Notes: generated by a model from the sequence alone, not told the origin. 64,000 nt of DNA from Oscheius tipulae (GCA_037178975.1 JASJZH010000001.1:4092001-4156000), one strand, 5' to 3'; shown: positions 26,550 to 39,439, numbered from the stretch's first letter. Translations and numbers: made by a program.

Positions 26550-27346
26550 ATGGGACGTATTCGACGAATTCCGAAAGACGATAAAGAGGCGAAGGAACTG
26601 GAACGTCTGAGAAAAGTGAGTGTCCACATTTTTGAGATACAAAGAATCTATAGAATCAAGCTGCTTGTAGGAAAAGAAGACTAGACAAGATTGACGATTA
26701 CAAAAAGGTAGGTATTTCTTTTTCATCGTCTAATAGTATATAGTAAGTTAGGTAATGAAAGCACATTTTACTTTTATCCTGGCATATTTAGACTCTTTTT
26801 GATGCTCTGGAGGAGGTGAAAATACTCTCTTAGGGCAGTTCTTACACACTGACCGAAGTAGATTCTCGTGCAGCGATTTCTTCTTAGAAGCGCGCATCCT
26901 GCACCACTTGACGCGCCTTATTCGGTGGTGAGAAAGGGTTTTCTCGCCTAGCCATGTTCTGCAAAATTATTGTGTTTTATCTGTTCTACAAAGTTACATT
27001 ACATGGTTAACCATGAAAATTCTGTTTTCTGGGTGAAACGTCAGAATCTGAATGAACCTGTTCAGACAATCGACGAATTGGAGAATCTGCTCAAGCAAAA
27101 GTTTCAGGAACATGCATACTACATCGACCAAGTAAGTAAAAGTGATTGTCTATTTACATGATTTTTCAGATAGACCAATTGAGGGTTCAGATGGCCCACG
27201 TAGAACAGTATCCAGGCAGCATGGTGGATTCCAACACATTCCAGGCAATCCTTCAGGAAGTCGATCGGATCCAAAAGGAAGTCGAGGAGATGAAAAAAGG
27301 TAGAAAACCTATCACAAAAAAAAACAAGGATTTGTTTGAGCAATGA
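26550..27346 (+). CDS. Small basic/coiled-coil protein, paralogue B
   Basis: 127 residues from exons 26550-26615, 26654-26707, 27045-27131 and 27170-27346. It begins MGRIRRIPKDDKEAKEL, then RLRKNQAACRKRRLDKI, then a coiled-coil region and a lysine-rich tail ending KDLFEQ. The similarity to paralogue A at 22899-23376 is obvious over the first 40 residues, including the invariant RLRKNQ..CR.R core. The ATG directly follows GACAACAG, a plausible trans-splice acceptor. Intron 26708-27044 carries one of the small hairpin repeats. The block is bZIP-like but not a canonical bZIP; a role in DNA or RNA binding, or simply oligomerisation, is inference. Confidence 0.75.
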
Positions 27347-27397
27347 AGTCTGCAGACAATCCGGATGCCGGTCCTTCCACCAGCCAGTGAAGTAAAG

Positions 27398-27640
27398 CTA
27401 CGTGTCGAAGCTCACGAATAAATTTAATCGTTTTGCCCTTTCTCCGACCTGAAGAGTAACTTCGTAATCCTTCCTCCTTTTTCCTATAATTGCAAAGTAC
27501 ACCTCGTTGCAAACACTTCCGGGTCTTATTAAATGTTCCATGTACCTGACGTCTTTCACACGAACTCGACCCTTTTCTATTAAGAGAGTGTGAGTAGTTG
27601 CGTCCCCAGCACCGATCCGAACTGTGAGCACTCTGATTCA
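27398..27640 (-). other. Possible orphan exon
   Basis: A minus-strand open stretch of about 75 codons preceded by a GCTCACAG acceptor (minus strand) at its 5' side. Its translation (for example LLIEKGRVRVKDVRYMEHL) looks protein-like rather than random, but I recognise no family and find no start codon exon. It lies between the 3' ends of paralogue B and the SRT gene. It may be a gene relic. Confidence 0.2.
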
Positions 27641-27751
27641 GGGTGTGGGATCCTAGCAGATGATTTGTCATCAAGCATCTTATGGTCGGGAGAAAGGAAT
27701 ATCTATGCTGTAAAAGTACAAAAAGATCGATGCTTTATCTGTGAACAATGT

Positions 27752-29217
27752 TCAATTCTCCAAGTACTGATTTGATCCCCGCTGCTGAGAGAGAGTCGTC
27801 GGATCCGGCTGGACCTTCATCACGATTCTGCTCAAACCCATCAGTTGAAGAACACGTTGCTGGACGGTCTTGTTGATGAAGAGGAAGAGAACGAGGTTTC
27901 CGCAGGAAGTCAGTTGCCAGGTAATCAATCCCACGAAGGAGACCCATTCAGGGACGTGGAAGAACTGCAAAACGAGGTAGAGAAGTCCCAAGGTCAGATT
28001 GACGAGGCAAACATAAGCCGATTGGATGAACATCTTAAACAACTTCATCTAATGAGTTTCAGAGGGTTCTTACTTGAAGACTCGACTTGGAAATAACAAC
28101 GTTCTTGCTAAACTTGTACATGAACACACAGAAGAAGGCCACGTAGAGCAGAAGACCGGCAAAGACGACTGCCGAATTGTTAAAGGTCAGAGCGAAACAA
28201 GTGTACGCTTGGACCATTCTGCCATCGGGGAAGATGAGTGGGTCGAAGAGCCAGGTCTGAAACGATACAATCTTAATATTTGTTCGTTTCGGACCAGCTG
28301 CCGATAACAGCTTCGCAGCCCTTTGACCTTTGCTTAGAATTGATCACAGGTGGCACAGGTAGTATTCTCCACAGCTGGCTTATCCCCTTGTCTTGACATG
28401 AAATGACTTGTCAGCGTTTTTGGGTAATAGTGTTGACATGCAATTGTGTAGACAGACAGACAGTCAGACAGGCAGACGCACACCTTGAGCTTTAGTAAAG
28501 AAAGATGTTCTACAAAGTTGTTTTGTCTGTTCTACAATTTTGCATAATGTCGGAATGCCAAAATAAGATCTGGGCAAAGGCTTACCCGAGCGACGGAATT
28601 GAAGAAGATGGGCTTGGTAAAGAAGAAAAAGTATCCCTGGTAGGCAAAGACGATTCCGAAAGAGAGCAGAAGCGGTTTACCTGAAACTACTGTAATCTCC
28701 AAGCACCAGAAATCAAGAGTACGGGGAAAGTTTAACGAACCGGTAAATAGGACATCATGCCAATACGAGCTGATGACCTCAACGAGGCGAGTCACACCGA
28801 GAACAAAGCCTCCACAACAAACACCACCCCACCAGCCTTAATTTTAGCTACATGTATAGGATTGGGAAGACTGAGAACAGACCGAGACAGACACATCCCC
28901 AGAAGTAGATAAAGTTCGGATAATTGCAGTACACGGCTCCCTGCATGAAGAAGATTCCAGAAAGAATGGAGTTTGGAATGAGACCAATCATATCTGTACA
29001 GGAGAGGAAAAAGAGAAACTTGTAGGCCGTGTACTTGAACAGGTCTTTTTGTAGGAGAACTGTACAACAGAAGCCGTAGAGGATCTAAATTGTCATTTTA
29101 AGGGAAAACCCAAGAACGATCAACAATAGCCACGATTCCGTAGATGAGACAAAAGAGACCGAGAGCTGGCTCCTTTACGCCTTCTGCCCACCACTGCTCG
29201 CTTGACAGGTTCCTCAT
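27752..29217 (-). CDS. Serpentine receptor class T (SRT) chemoreceptor
   Basis: Nematode-specific seven-transmembrane receptor, expected in sensory-neuron membranes. Exons 29217-29125, 29084-28895, 28836-28741, 28680-28586, 28256-28074 and 28048-27752 join in phase to 317 residues, the usual SRT length. Family landmarks include YGFCCTVLLQKDLFKYTAYK, the D-M-I-G-L-I-P-N-S-I segment of TM2, QGAVYCNYPNFIYFWG before TM3, W-L-F-D-P, NNSAVVFAG, and the C-terminal FIQSAYVCLVNLTLGLLYL followed by TWQLTSCGN and INKTVQQ. The usual asparagine-arginine after TM3 is replaced by threonine-arginine (VTRLVEV). Intron 28837-28894 must end in AAG. Intron 28257-28585 contains a copy of the dispersed repeat and a small hairpin. 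It looks functional. Confidence 0.88.
28298..28503 (+). repeat. Dispersed repeat, copy 2 (in SRT intron)
   Basis: Closely similar to copy 1: shares CAGCTTCGCAGCCCTTT, CTCCACAGCTGGCTT, CTTGTCTTGACATGAAATGA and the CAGACAGACAG track ending at CTTTAGTAAAGAAAGAT. The GCGGCTTCGCCGC core is degraded here. It lies on the opposite orientation to its host gene. Confidence 0.8.
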
Positions 29218-32200
29218 TCTGAAAGTCTTCTTTTACAACTTATTTTTGGCCCTGAAATGGCTAACGACGTATTAATCCTACAGTAACCCAAAGAAAAAGC
29301 CTAAACTTTTGCCACATGATGCTCGGTCTCTTTTTGAACCTTATGACGAGAGAAACCGAATAAGAATACTTTCCGAAACAGGGGAAGCACTCTGACAAGA
29401 ATGGTAAAAACGTGCGACGAGCACTTCCTCTGTTAGTCGCGCCACTTTTTATCATTCATGTTACGTTCAAAATGTTTTCAAGATAATTGTATCATTGTAA
29501 TGTATTGAAAAAAGACCAGACGCTTATGCTCCTGGCGGACCGTCTCACACTGTTAGTGCTCATTTTGTAATTTGTGCTGTCCTGACTTGACTTGTCAACT
29601 CTAATCTGGGATAACACTTGACAGAAAAAGCTACACAAATCCTGTCAAGTGTTAGTTGTTAGCCTAAGCCTAGATTAGAGTTGTCATGTGCAGCAGACGG
29701 ACGTCTTTCGCAACTGTAAAGGTAGGACCGAAAAGAACTTCCGGCTACCTTAGCACTTTAACAAGAGTAGATCAGAAATTTCTAGCTGATTTTCTACACA
29801 TGGAATATCTTTCCAGCTTCCCGGCGGCCTGCAAAGTAGTCAAGTTTGATCTCCATCACAACTTTGCACGGCATCAGGGTTGTAACTCACTCGCATCGGT
29901 AGTCCGGAGGAAGTCCTCGTTCCATGATGTAGGTGAACATTTTCTACGCTAAGTTAGGAATCTTCCTCCTCCTTATATACCATCCGCGACAAATGTTAAT
30001 CCTGTCTGTAAGTGTATTTTGTCGCGTGTACAGAAATTAGGATTATGTCCAGTCAGGCCCGAAGTAGGTGGAACTGATCAGCATTTCAGATCTTGACTCA
30101 TCGACTCAGTCAGGCGGGATTAATCTGTTCTTCGAACAAGCAGCTTTATGAAAAAGTTACTGGCAGAAGGAGGAAGTTTCTTGAAGCATATTTATAGGAA
30201 ACACTGACTGAAACTTCGCCCGATAGACGTGAGAAAATACTTGGTGAGAGCAAAGGCTGGATCATTAGACCGACCTTCCATTCGCTCCATTTTCCGTTTG
30301 CTGTTGTTTGTCGTCGTTTACTCATCAGCAAGCGATGATCCACCGTGTACACTTTTCAGAAATGACAAGTACATCTGAAAGAGATCAGTGACCGACTAAA
30401 AATTGTTTCAAAGCGTGAACAGACGACATACACTGCTTGGCATTTCAGAATAGTGCTGCAGAATAGTGTGTTTTTGAAAATTAGCATTCGCTCAAATACA
30501 GTTACAATGAAATCAAACTCAAAAGTTTGACCGAGTTCCCAGCTGAAACGGAGCGAGCTCGAAAGAGCTGTCCCCGAGATCGATCAATATCGAAAGATGC
30601 AAATCTTTGACAACATTAGTTAGGGGAAAGCCAAAAGTGCGATTCCTTGTCGAATGGGCATATCATGATAGTTGAGCATCCTGCAAAAATTCAGATACCC
30701 TATAAGTGGGTTCTGTCCGAGAAGTTGCTGAGAATTCACTGAATACAAAAATTGTCGCTTGACTATCCTACCTTCGCAATTTGCAAGAGGCGTCTGTAAC
30801 GCATGTCAAAAAGATCTGTGGGCACTTCTAAGGGCTATCTCCGATCAGAGTTGACAAGTCAAGGATAGAAGAGAGTCGCACAGTTCAAGTCCAAGCTAAA
30901 GAGGAGTAAGTCGCTCCTCTTTAGAAGCAAGGTTTTTTTTTAGGTTTTTAGGTTCCATCTAACAATCAGATTTTACTTCACAAAAACAAAATGTGTGGCC
31001 AAGAGAGCAAAGGATGTTGTGCTCGAGTGGTCAGTGGCAACGCAGCTAGTATAATTACCGTAGACAGCCGCGCCTAGTGCCTACTATATTTCTTTCTCTT
31101 TCCCTCTCTTCCTCATATTTGTATCTCCAGTTTCTTTCCTAATACAGAAAGCTCCCTGCCATATGAATCAGGCTTTGCAAATGTACACTGATCTTTCCCT
31201 AAGAGGCTTGCCGAGCACTCCAAATTCCGACTTTTGCCATTCAGAGAAGTACTTTTTGAGACGGCTGTGTGCGTAGACGACGGATCCCAGCTGATGGAGA
31301 TATCAGAAAAGAAGCTATCAAAAGCCCAAAAAACTCCCTGACTCAATCGAAAGATCGAATTTTAGAGAGCAACTGTAGTTCAACAGTAATATTGCTAGCG
31401 AGGCGTACACAAGCACAAGCTTGTTTGCAGTTGATTAACAGTGTTCTTGAAGTCAATTTGATATCAAACTTTCGGCAGATCAAGAGAATGGTTACCAAAA
31501 GGAACAGTTTAGTTGTATGCCGACCAACAAAATAGTTCTCAGGTAATGGTTCTTTTAATGTTCCAAGCTTGGCTGATGCCCCGTTGGGACTCGTGACAGG
31601 TAAAGGGTGTTCTAGTCAAGCTACCGTGACAACGTTCTCCCATAGACACATCTCCCAAACTGACACGATTTGACTTAACTTGCAAAAAGTAATTGCTGTC
31701 ACATAGTAAAAAAATATTCTAAAATCTTTTCTAATGCCGTGACATCTATGAAAATGGAAGAATACTTCCAGAAGGTACTGGACAACATGAAACTAACATG
31801 TTCTGATAACAGCAGTTTTGGAATTTTGGAGTTGAAAGCATGGTCTTAGTCTAAGAATTTTTGTTCCCTATAGTATCTTCTCCTGTGTTGTCTAGTTTCT
31901 TATAGATAACCTCGAAACCTTTTCAATCCTCTGAAAGCTTCAGTTTTTTATTATAAAAAAAACGCATGCAATGTGTCTTAGCATCCAGCTTCCACGATAG
32001 GGTTGTTTGAAGAGAAATAGAAGGTCTACAGTAATCCTAGAGGGCTTAATGATATCACCGGTTCTCTCTCGAGACTCTAATTAGGGATTTGGACATCTGC
32101 TCCGAGCAGGTGAGAGCAATTTTCGTTTAGATATGCAGGTTAGTCCGGCTGGTTGTAACGTATTTCTTTAAAAGTTTAGAAATCAATTTTTCCGACCCAA

Positions 32201-34700
32201 GGTCAGCTAGAATCGATTCGGACCGATTTTCCCAATCAAATAGATATAAAACAAGCCCCTAATAGCAAATATGAGTCGCGTGACGATCCCAATTGAGAAA
32301 ACTGACATCACTTCCCTCTCGGACTAACTATATCTCCTCTTAGCAGGCGTCATAGTACTTTTGCTGCTGATCTCTTGAAAAAGAGAGTGGTCAAAACTGG
32401 AACAGAGATGGGTCATCTGTTTTCCAGATTGATCAGAAGAGTCTTATTGACTACGTCATCCATCTGGCTTCCATATGAAGTTTCTCTCCCTACCAAGATC
32501 AAATCAGAAGGCTTCCGAGGAATCTGTGACGTAGCACCTAGTTCCAAGTAGTTAGCAGAAGGCAACGCATATAACTTCTCGTGGGATTCCTCCTTAATTG
32601 GATTGTTCCAGGAGGATCCATGAACTGAAGATGAAGCTACGTAGAATCTGGGACAAAGTGCGGTTTTTACTTATGGCTGTTCAAGTTGTGTAGTTTCGAG
32701 ACATTGCAACAATTTTGTTGCTATTTTACAACCGCTGCCAACCATTATTCAGGTTATACTGAAGCCATTAAACTCCTGGAAATGTTCTTGATTCTGTGGA
32801 TTTTAATATAGGTTTCATCGAGACTTAATCTCTGGTAGACCTGGTCCCCATTAACCACGGTAGTTGGGTAATCTTCCTGCTGACCTACCAATTGTTTGAA
32901 ATCATCGATCTGTAATGTCTTGACCATCTAATTCATCCAACTACGGTAACAGCAGCGTGATTTTCGACCGTTTTCCCAGTAAAAAATGTCATTTCCGGAT
33001 TCCAGAACAGTCACTTTTGATTATGATCAATTGGCTGCGCCTGATCGGATGAGGATGAAGCCTCTTAGTATTTGACAAACGATATTCTTCAACAGGAAGA
33101 AACTCTTTTCGGAGTAAAAAGATTTGCCTGAACAATCGAATTGTTACTCTCGCGTACGTACAGACCATATTAGCTTCGCTCCTAATTGGCCATAATTAGA
33201 GCCAGGTTCGCCGGCTGTGTCACACACCTTCACACGTGGCACTTCTCAAAACGGGACGTGTTCTAAATTATTGGTTGTCGTAAAAATCTAGATGCTGGCA
33301 ATGGGCTCGTTGAGTAATATCGAGATGAGACAATGGGAAGAAACATTAATATCACGCGATGGCTTGTCTGTAAAACCAACAACTTCTAACAGCCGATGGT
33401 CGATCGTAGTCTTCACAAAGAGGGAGATCCTAGAAGAACAGTCTGGTTATTTGAAAAGGGGGCTTGTGGTAGCTGGGTCGAGGAAATTTAAACTAACAAT
33501 AAGTCACTTCTTCTTGTGTTCTCAGTACTTGGACACCTTGCACCTTCCTAAATTTGAAGGACTCGATAAACAGTATGCGGTTCTGAAAACTATGGAACAG
33601 TATCTTGACTCATCTATTCATTCTTTAAAAAGTACATCCAAATCATACAGACGCCAATCTATGGTCGGAAGCCGCTTATAGCTCTATCCTCCCTCACCAC
33701 CTTCCGTCTTAACAGCTTTTCAAATGTTTCAAGAGCCTGCTGAAATGATGGACAGCTGAACTTTCAAAATTGAAATTTAATTTGAAATTTGTAAATATTC
33801 ACGACTTTGAACCAGATAAAGTGCAACCTTGTGCATAAACATCTTAGTCCACTACTTCAAAATGGGCGATCTCCGAATTGACGAAACAGGAAGTGACAAA
33901 GATCTGGTTAAGGTTACAAGGAGATGACTGTGCCCGTATCTTCTCGATTTACGGACGATTAATAGTAGGAACGGTTGTATCTTCGTGAATCATTTACTTG
34001 TATCAAACGAGATATGCAATTGTTTGTTAATTAATTTACCAGACGTATACGAAGGTTTCTTCTGCCAGTGAGACTGTTGAAAAGTGACTTGCCAGCTGCT
34101 GGTAATAACTAAATGTCAATATAATTTTGCGTCTGCTACAGACAAACAGAGTAAGAGTTAAGCACAGAAACCATCGCGCTTTTCACAGTTTGAATCAAAC
34201 GGCCATAGAGGCTCGTCCACGCGACATTTCTTACCTTTTGGTCAGGCTACAGGGATCTGCAAAGGTCGAAAACGTTTTAAAAAATGAAAACTGTTACAGC
34301 GATTAGTCGGGCGCGCGTCTAGTCAAGAGCAAGCGTGCGGCATCGATACTCTATTATCGCCTGAGAGCTTGCTATGTCCTGGAAACTGATTGAGTTTTTC
34401 TCGTCAAGAGCTCTAAAATGAGCCCAAACATGCTGGGAGAAAAATCATATTTCCGACCTTCATGTTACATTTCTTCAACGAAGTTTCAAATTTTTGCACA
34501 CCTCTGTCCCGGTAATCCGAAAGAAGGAACGATATCTGCAAAACGAACTGCAAAGAGCGGTGATTCCTCGTCTTGCATTTTTTCCGACCAACTATTACGC
34601 TGATGCTCTTCCCATCTTTGCCTTCTGAATCAGCATCCCATTTTATCATCGCTCATTCGTGCCAGGCTCCGCTGGGCGTGGTCAGGGCGGTGCACCTACC
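29218..34700. other. Gene-poor stretch of 5.5 kb
   Basis: No confident gene. Candidates considered: 31144-31535 and 33292-33681 on the plus strand. The latter has 129 codons and a good internal intron signal (33469-33525, 57 nt, in frame) with a hydrophilic C-terminus containing K-F-E-G-L-D-K-Q-Y, but I recognise no family and codon use is weak. The stretch also holds an inverted repeat at 29591-29686 and a perfect 11-bp stem at 30896-30924. Some of this may be decayed genes. Confidence 0.4.
29591..29686. repeat. Inverted repeat of the TTGACAG family
   Basis: Left arm 29591-29624 (GTCAACTCTAATCTGGG then TAACACTTGACAG) is repeated in reverse complement at 29642-29686. A half element with the same sequence is at 23745-23772, and the central part (TTGACA, poly-A, GCTACACGAATT, CTGTCAAG) recurs at about 43742-43780. 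This indicates a small dispersed palindromic family without coding capacity. Confidence 0.7.
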
Positions 34701-34701
34701 G

Positions 34702-34710
34702 TATATAAAT
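34702..34710 (+). promoter_or_regulatory. TATA box
   Basis: TATATAAAT lies 61-69 bases before the ATG of the secreted CUB-like gene at 34771, a normal distance for a short 5' leader. The surrounding GC-rich bases differ from the AT-rich flanks. Confidence 0.5.
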
Positions 34711-34770
34711 ATGCTCGAAGCTTTTGCTTCACTTGCCATCGTAGCAGAAACACTTACCTTCTTGCAAAAG

Positions 34771-35638
34771 ATGATCTTCGTTACCGTATTCCTGGTCCTG
34801 ACAGTCGAAGCCTACTATCTCAGGAGCGATGAACTTCGAACTATTGGTGAGTCTCTTTGGCTTATTTTTACACTTGGACTTTTCCAGAATGTGGTGAGAC
34901 GTTGAATAAGGAAGAGGTGGCCCTGTTACCCAAAAACTGCTCCTTCAAGACCAGTAACGAACTGGAGATGACCATGGTGATTGAACTGTGGTCTTCGGAG
35001 GAGAAGGAACAGTGTGACAGTATCAAGGTATGTGTGCTATTCTTAAAATTTATTTGGTTCCTCAGATAATCGATCTGGAAACGAAAGAAGAGCAATCCCT
35101 CTGTCTGCACTCGACTTTCGACGGGATCGGACGCAACTATCGTCTGGAGACAGTGAATCTGCCTTCAACTGCCCAGATTAGCGTTCGATACTTGCCGAGA
35201 AACTTTGGTAAAAGAGCATAGCAGTTCAATGTCATCGGTTTCTTCAGCCTGTCCCGGAAGGATCTCCCAGGACATCCAGGGTGTCAAGTTCAACATCACG
35301 ACCGGAGACAGTGACATGTGCCCGTTCTCGATCTACTCCCAGGGAGTTCTGAGTCTTCGGCTCGTTTCCCATCATCAAGAGGTAGAATTGATCTCATTCC
35401 TTCGTATTCAAAGATTGTTCAGGAGATCCAAGTCGAGCTCCGACAAGGCCGACACATTCGGCGGATCTCCATGTCCACCGGACTGCAGACTTTGACCCGC
35501 GATGAACCTCTGGAGATCCCGCTTTACTGTGGAATCCACATTCTGATGATCTATGGCGAGGAAATCACCGTTGAAGCCGAGGTCATCGAGTTGAAAAAAG
35601 ATTTCTTTATAGATCGAGCAGTCAACTGTCCCTTGTAA
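34771..35638 (+). CDS. Secreted CUB-like protein, paralogue 1
   Basis: 235 residues from exons 34771-34846, 34888-35027, 35066-35207, 35248-35381 and 35423-35638. Residues 1-15 (MIFVTVFLVLTVEA) are a signal peptide. The mature part contains two repeats of a CUB-like pattern: ECGETL, then CSF, then CDSIKIIDL and SLCL in the first; CPGRI, then an isolated cysteine, QVELRQG and YCGIHILMIYG in the second. The gene at 40586-41516 has the same two-part plan and matching exon structure, so the two are paralogues. Secreted CUB-like proteins are often intestinal and infection-induced in C. elegans, but no such evidence is visible here. Confidence 0.78.
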
Positions 35639-38345
35639 ATGTACAGTAGCTTGAAACCAGTGTCTGTAATTAGTGATGACCCTATAGGAAGCAAGAAATA
35701 TTGTTAGCTTCGTTTGAAGTGTTTTTCCTTGAGACGTGTATTTGTTAACTCTTTCCAGTGAGGTTAAATTGTTATCTAGGAACCTTGCGTTTGTGGGGAA
35801 AACTATACGATCTCTGTCTGCTCCCGAGCCGTGTCGGGACCTCTTCTCTCGTTGAATCCAAGTAAATTTGAATTCGCCACGGATAGAAATCTATCCAGAG
35901 CTTGCGGCCACATCGCCCGTACTTTCTCGACAGTTTAAAATGCGAGTCGGCAAGATGTCACAGGCGAGAAGTGTCGACAGAAGTCTGCTCTAGTGCTTTG
36001 CAGAAAAGTGCAAATGTTGAAAATGACTAACTGAACTTTGGTCAACGTTGATCACTCTGAATTAACAATGTATATTTCTGCTTGTGCTTGTGCAGAGGAC
36101 AAAGTACTATCAGACATCAAAATATTTGCCCGGGGTTACTAGTATACGTCAGATCAGCACCAGATTTTCACATTTACTCCTCTGACCCAAGTCAAACACC
36201 AACTAAACTAACAGGCGCAATGCACTTTCCTCAGTGAATCATTCTGATACGATTTCGGGTTTGCGGATTAGCCTCGAGGGCAGTTCCATTGTCCTCTCGT
36301 GCAGCTTAATCCCTAAAAACTTGGAAAAGATCTTTTTCAGATCTACGCGTCAAGTCTCACATTAACTTAGACGGATTATGACTCGACCTCTTGGCAGACA
36401 GACTGGTCTAAGTGCAAAGAGACTTCCAGGATGTTCCAAAAGTCCAAAAGATATACATATTATGGCGTTTTCTGCATTTCCTGCTTGATCCACGTTATTA
36501 TGAGGACATGCCAGACAAGATGTGTATTCCCAATTACCATCCACAACTACGCTTGACATCATTCGGAAGATACTTTTTCTCGTTTCGAAGTTGTGTACAG
36601 GAAATAGGACTTTCAACCGTTTTCACTTTTCTGTTGGGAAAATACGGTATACGTTCCATTAATTGTACGATTCCAGTAGAGCGGTGACTTATCATTGTCC
36701 TATTGTCCACCAAAATTATCCTATTTACATGTTCTCCATGTAACGAGGATTGAGTTCGGTGAGATAACACGTGTCTTTCACATCATGACAGAAGTGGGCT
36801 GAGTACAAAGTTATGTATCCTGTAGGTCTTCTCCGGTAGACTCTCCCAGCTGACTTTCTCTGGAACATTTCTTCGTAACAAGTTTCTTTTTTTGGTCGCC
36901 AATGACCACAAGTATATAAAACCAATGCAGGAGTATTCCCCAATGGCATGGGCAAATCGCTGAAATCTGTTGACATCCTTTACACGCTTTGCCCTCATTT
37001 TCAGAGACCAGAAAATTCGGGTAACAAGTATTCTTATCCTCTTAATCCCTACCGTAATCCCTGTCCCATAGTTCAGAGTACTTTTACACCGTAACCCCAG
37101 GATCATTTTATGCTCAAAATGACGTTTTTCATATTGTAAAGTTGGTGAGTAACTAAGAAATGTGTGTAAACAGGGAGAAAAGAAGGGGATTGTGACTCGT
37201 AGAATCATCGTAAGTATTTTGTTTGTGAGCTTTTCCTGCCGATACATGATTTTGATTTTTGGTGTAAATGTTTCCCACGTAGAGCCGTTTCTAGAACTAC
37301 CATAGCCCGGGAGTTTCAGTGTGGGAGCAGGTGTAACCACAATCAGGTGTTTTCAAGCCCGAAAAAGCTCATTTGTGCTTTGTAGCTGCTCCAGAAACAG
37401 GAACTCGTGGAGGGCGGAGGAGCTCTTTTCAAGCTACCTCTATTCTGGACAACAATTAGGCAGCAGTCAGGTTATAATTGAGAGCAGCGTCATCGAAATG
37501 TTGCCTCTGGAATTCGAGAGGGGGATGTTGTGACCAGTGGGAATCAAAGGACCTTTCCTTTTTCGGCCTTAAACTATTTTTCTACTCTTTCATTCTCTAG
37601 TCTGAACATACTACTGTACGTCACCGGCTTCTCCTTCCGTCGAAAGTCGAGACGGTACTTTGGCACTGACGCAATTTTCACAATAGTCTGTTTTATGCTT
37701 TTCAGAGCTAACTGCATATTTTAAAAAAATGGAGTTGTAAAAAAATAAACTGAGAGCAGCATTTTGGCACTACAAAAGACAACATAGTAACTTTGTGAAA
37801 GTAATTTTAAAAGAAATAGAAATTGGGACCGTGGAGTACCCCCGAGACAGCAAAAGTTGTATGATTCTAGCCTCGAATCAGAACAAAATATGCAGACAGA
37901 GCCGCAGAGGCGGCTGACAATTTCTAAAATCCATTTTGACTTATCGCTTTCGTATCGTCACGTATTTATTTATTTTCTTCAATTCACGTTTTACATCCCC
38001 CGCTTGATTTCATTCATATCATCGTCTTTCCTTTCCTCAACCGGTTTTAGGAAGATGGGCCACTAATACGGAGCTGCCTGCAACTAAGGATGCGGAAGAT
38101 GCTCCGCGCTACATGGACGCGGATATTGACGTAAAATGAAAAGCCTCTTTTACTTTGAAAATAAATAAGTTTTTCTTCACTTGGACATTACTTATGGCGA
38201 GACCTAATAGTTTTCGTTAACTTTTTTTTGTTGTTATTCTATCTCCAGCCTTTTGATCCAGCAGTATGGGATGTAATTTCAAAATTGTCGCCGACATTGT
38301 CAGATAGGAATCCGAATAAAGCGTCCTCCTGCCGAACGCTCAAAG

Positions 38346-38380
38346 CGTAGTTTTTCTCGTAGTGGACGAGAAAAACTACG
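38346..38380. repeat. Perfect 15-bp stem hairpin
   Basis: CGTAGTTTTTCTCGT at 38346-38360 is followed after five bases (AGTGG) by its exact reverse complement at 38366-38380. A further partial copy of the right arm (GAGAAAAACGTAG) follows at about 38401-38414. It is unlikely to arise by chance, and there is no gene around it. Confidence 0.8.
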
Positions 38381-39439
38381 TTGATAATTGTAAAAAACGA
38401 AGAGAAAAACGTAGCCAACTAGAACCTCTGGCTCGATTCGTCAGCTCGTACTGTGTGCTAAGAGCTGTCAAAAGGCTCGCAAAACATTTGTCAGACATCA
38501 TCTAGTCGTCATCTTCTGCGGGCTGAAATCAATTATGCATAAAGAACCACCTGAGTTCTAATATACTTCCTATAAATCCATGTCCAAAGCTCAAGTCTAT
38601 ATGAAGCTGAAAACGTCCTTTTCTTAACAATTCTTCCCTCTCTGGTTCCCTCAGTTGATTGTTTCCCATTCCTGAGTCGACTGTCGCCTTTTCCCAGTTT
38701 GTCATATCCCCGTGCCTGTCACCATAATCTGTCTCGGGACAATTATATCTGTACTTTCGAGTAATGCTGACCATTTGGTCGTGAATGAATACTTGTTCAA
38801 GTTTTCTCTTTCTAGCCACAAATGACTCAGAACGATATTTTCAGCTCCACAACATTTTCAAGAGCTTATCGTAATACAGGGTTTTGGAAACTGGGGGCCG
38901 TACACACTCTCATCATCTAATTGGAAATAGTTTGCTAACTATATGTCGCGAAAACGACTCTTAATCTGGCTATGATATCACAGCAAACAGAGAAATAGGC
39001 TTACCAATGTCTCACGTAACTCAGTCCTATGAAAAAGCAGTTGTCAAATGGAATTGTATATGATCTTCAATCGGACCAAAACTTTCTGAAATCTGTATGA
39101 TTGCTAAAACTAACAATACGCGTGAAAACAGTTCTTTGCGAACGAAAAATGCCGGAATTTTTGAAGACGTTTAAAGAGGAAGGTGCCGCATCAAATTACT
39201 ATTTCTCTCAGGAAACGAGTTATGGCCTGGAAAGTGTTTTCATCCGATTTTTCTTGCAAGAAACTTTAACGATACCAATTGTGCTGGACATAAGTTGCTC
39301 TGGGATAGACGATTTGAGAACGACCAGAGATCGATGGTGGACAGTCCGAAGGAACAGAACAGTATCAAAGTGTTTTTTTTCGATAAGCCAGGATAGTTTT
39401 TCAGAAAAATAGAAAAAGACCAGCCATTCCTTAATCTTG

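Noticed and set aside
36783-37340. Minus-strand open frame of 185 codons in the gene-poor stretch
   Set aside because: Irregular codon use, no splice signals, no signal peptide or domain pattern I can name; could be chance or an old relic.
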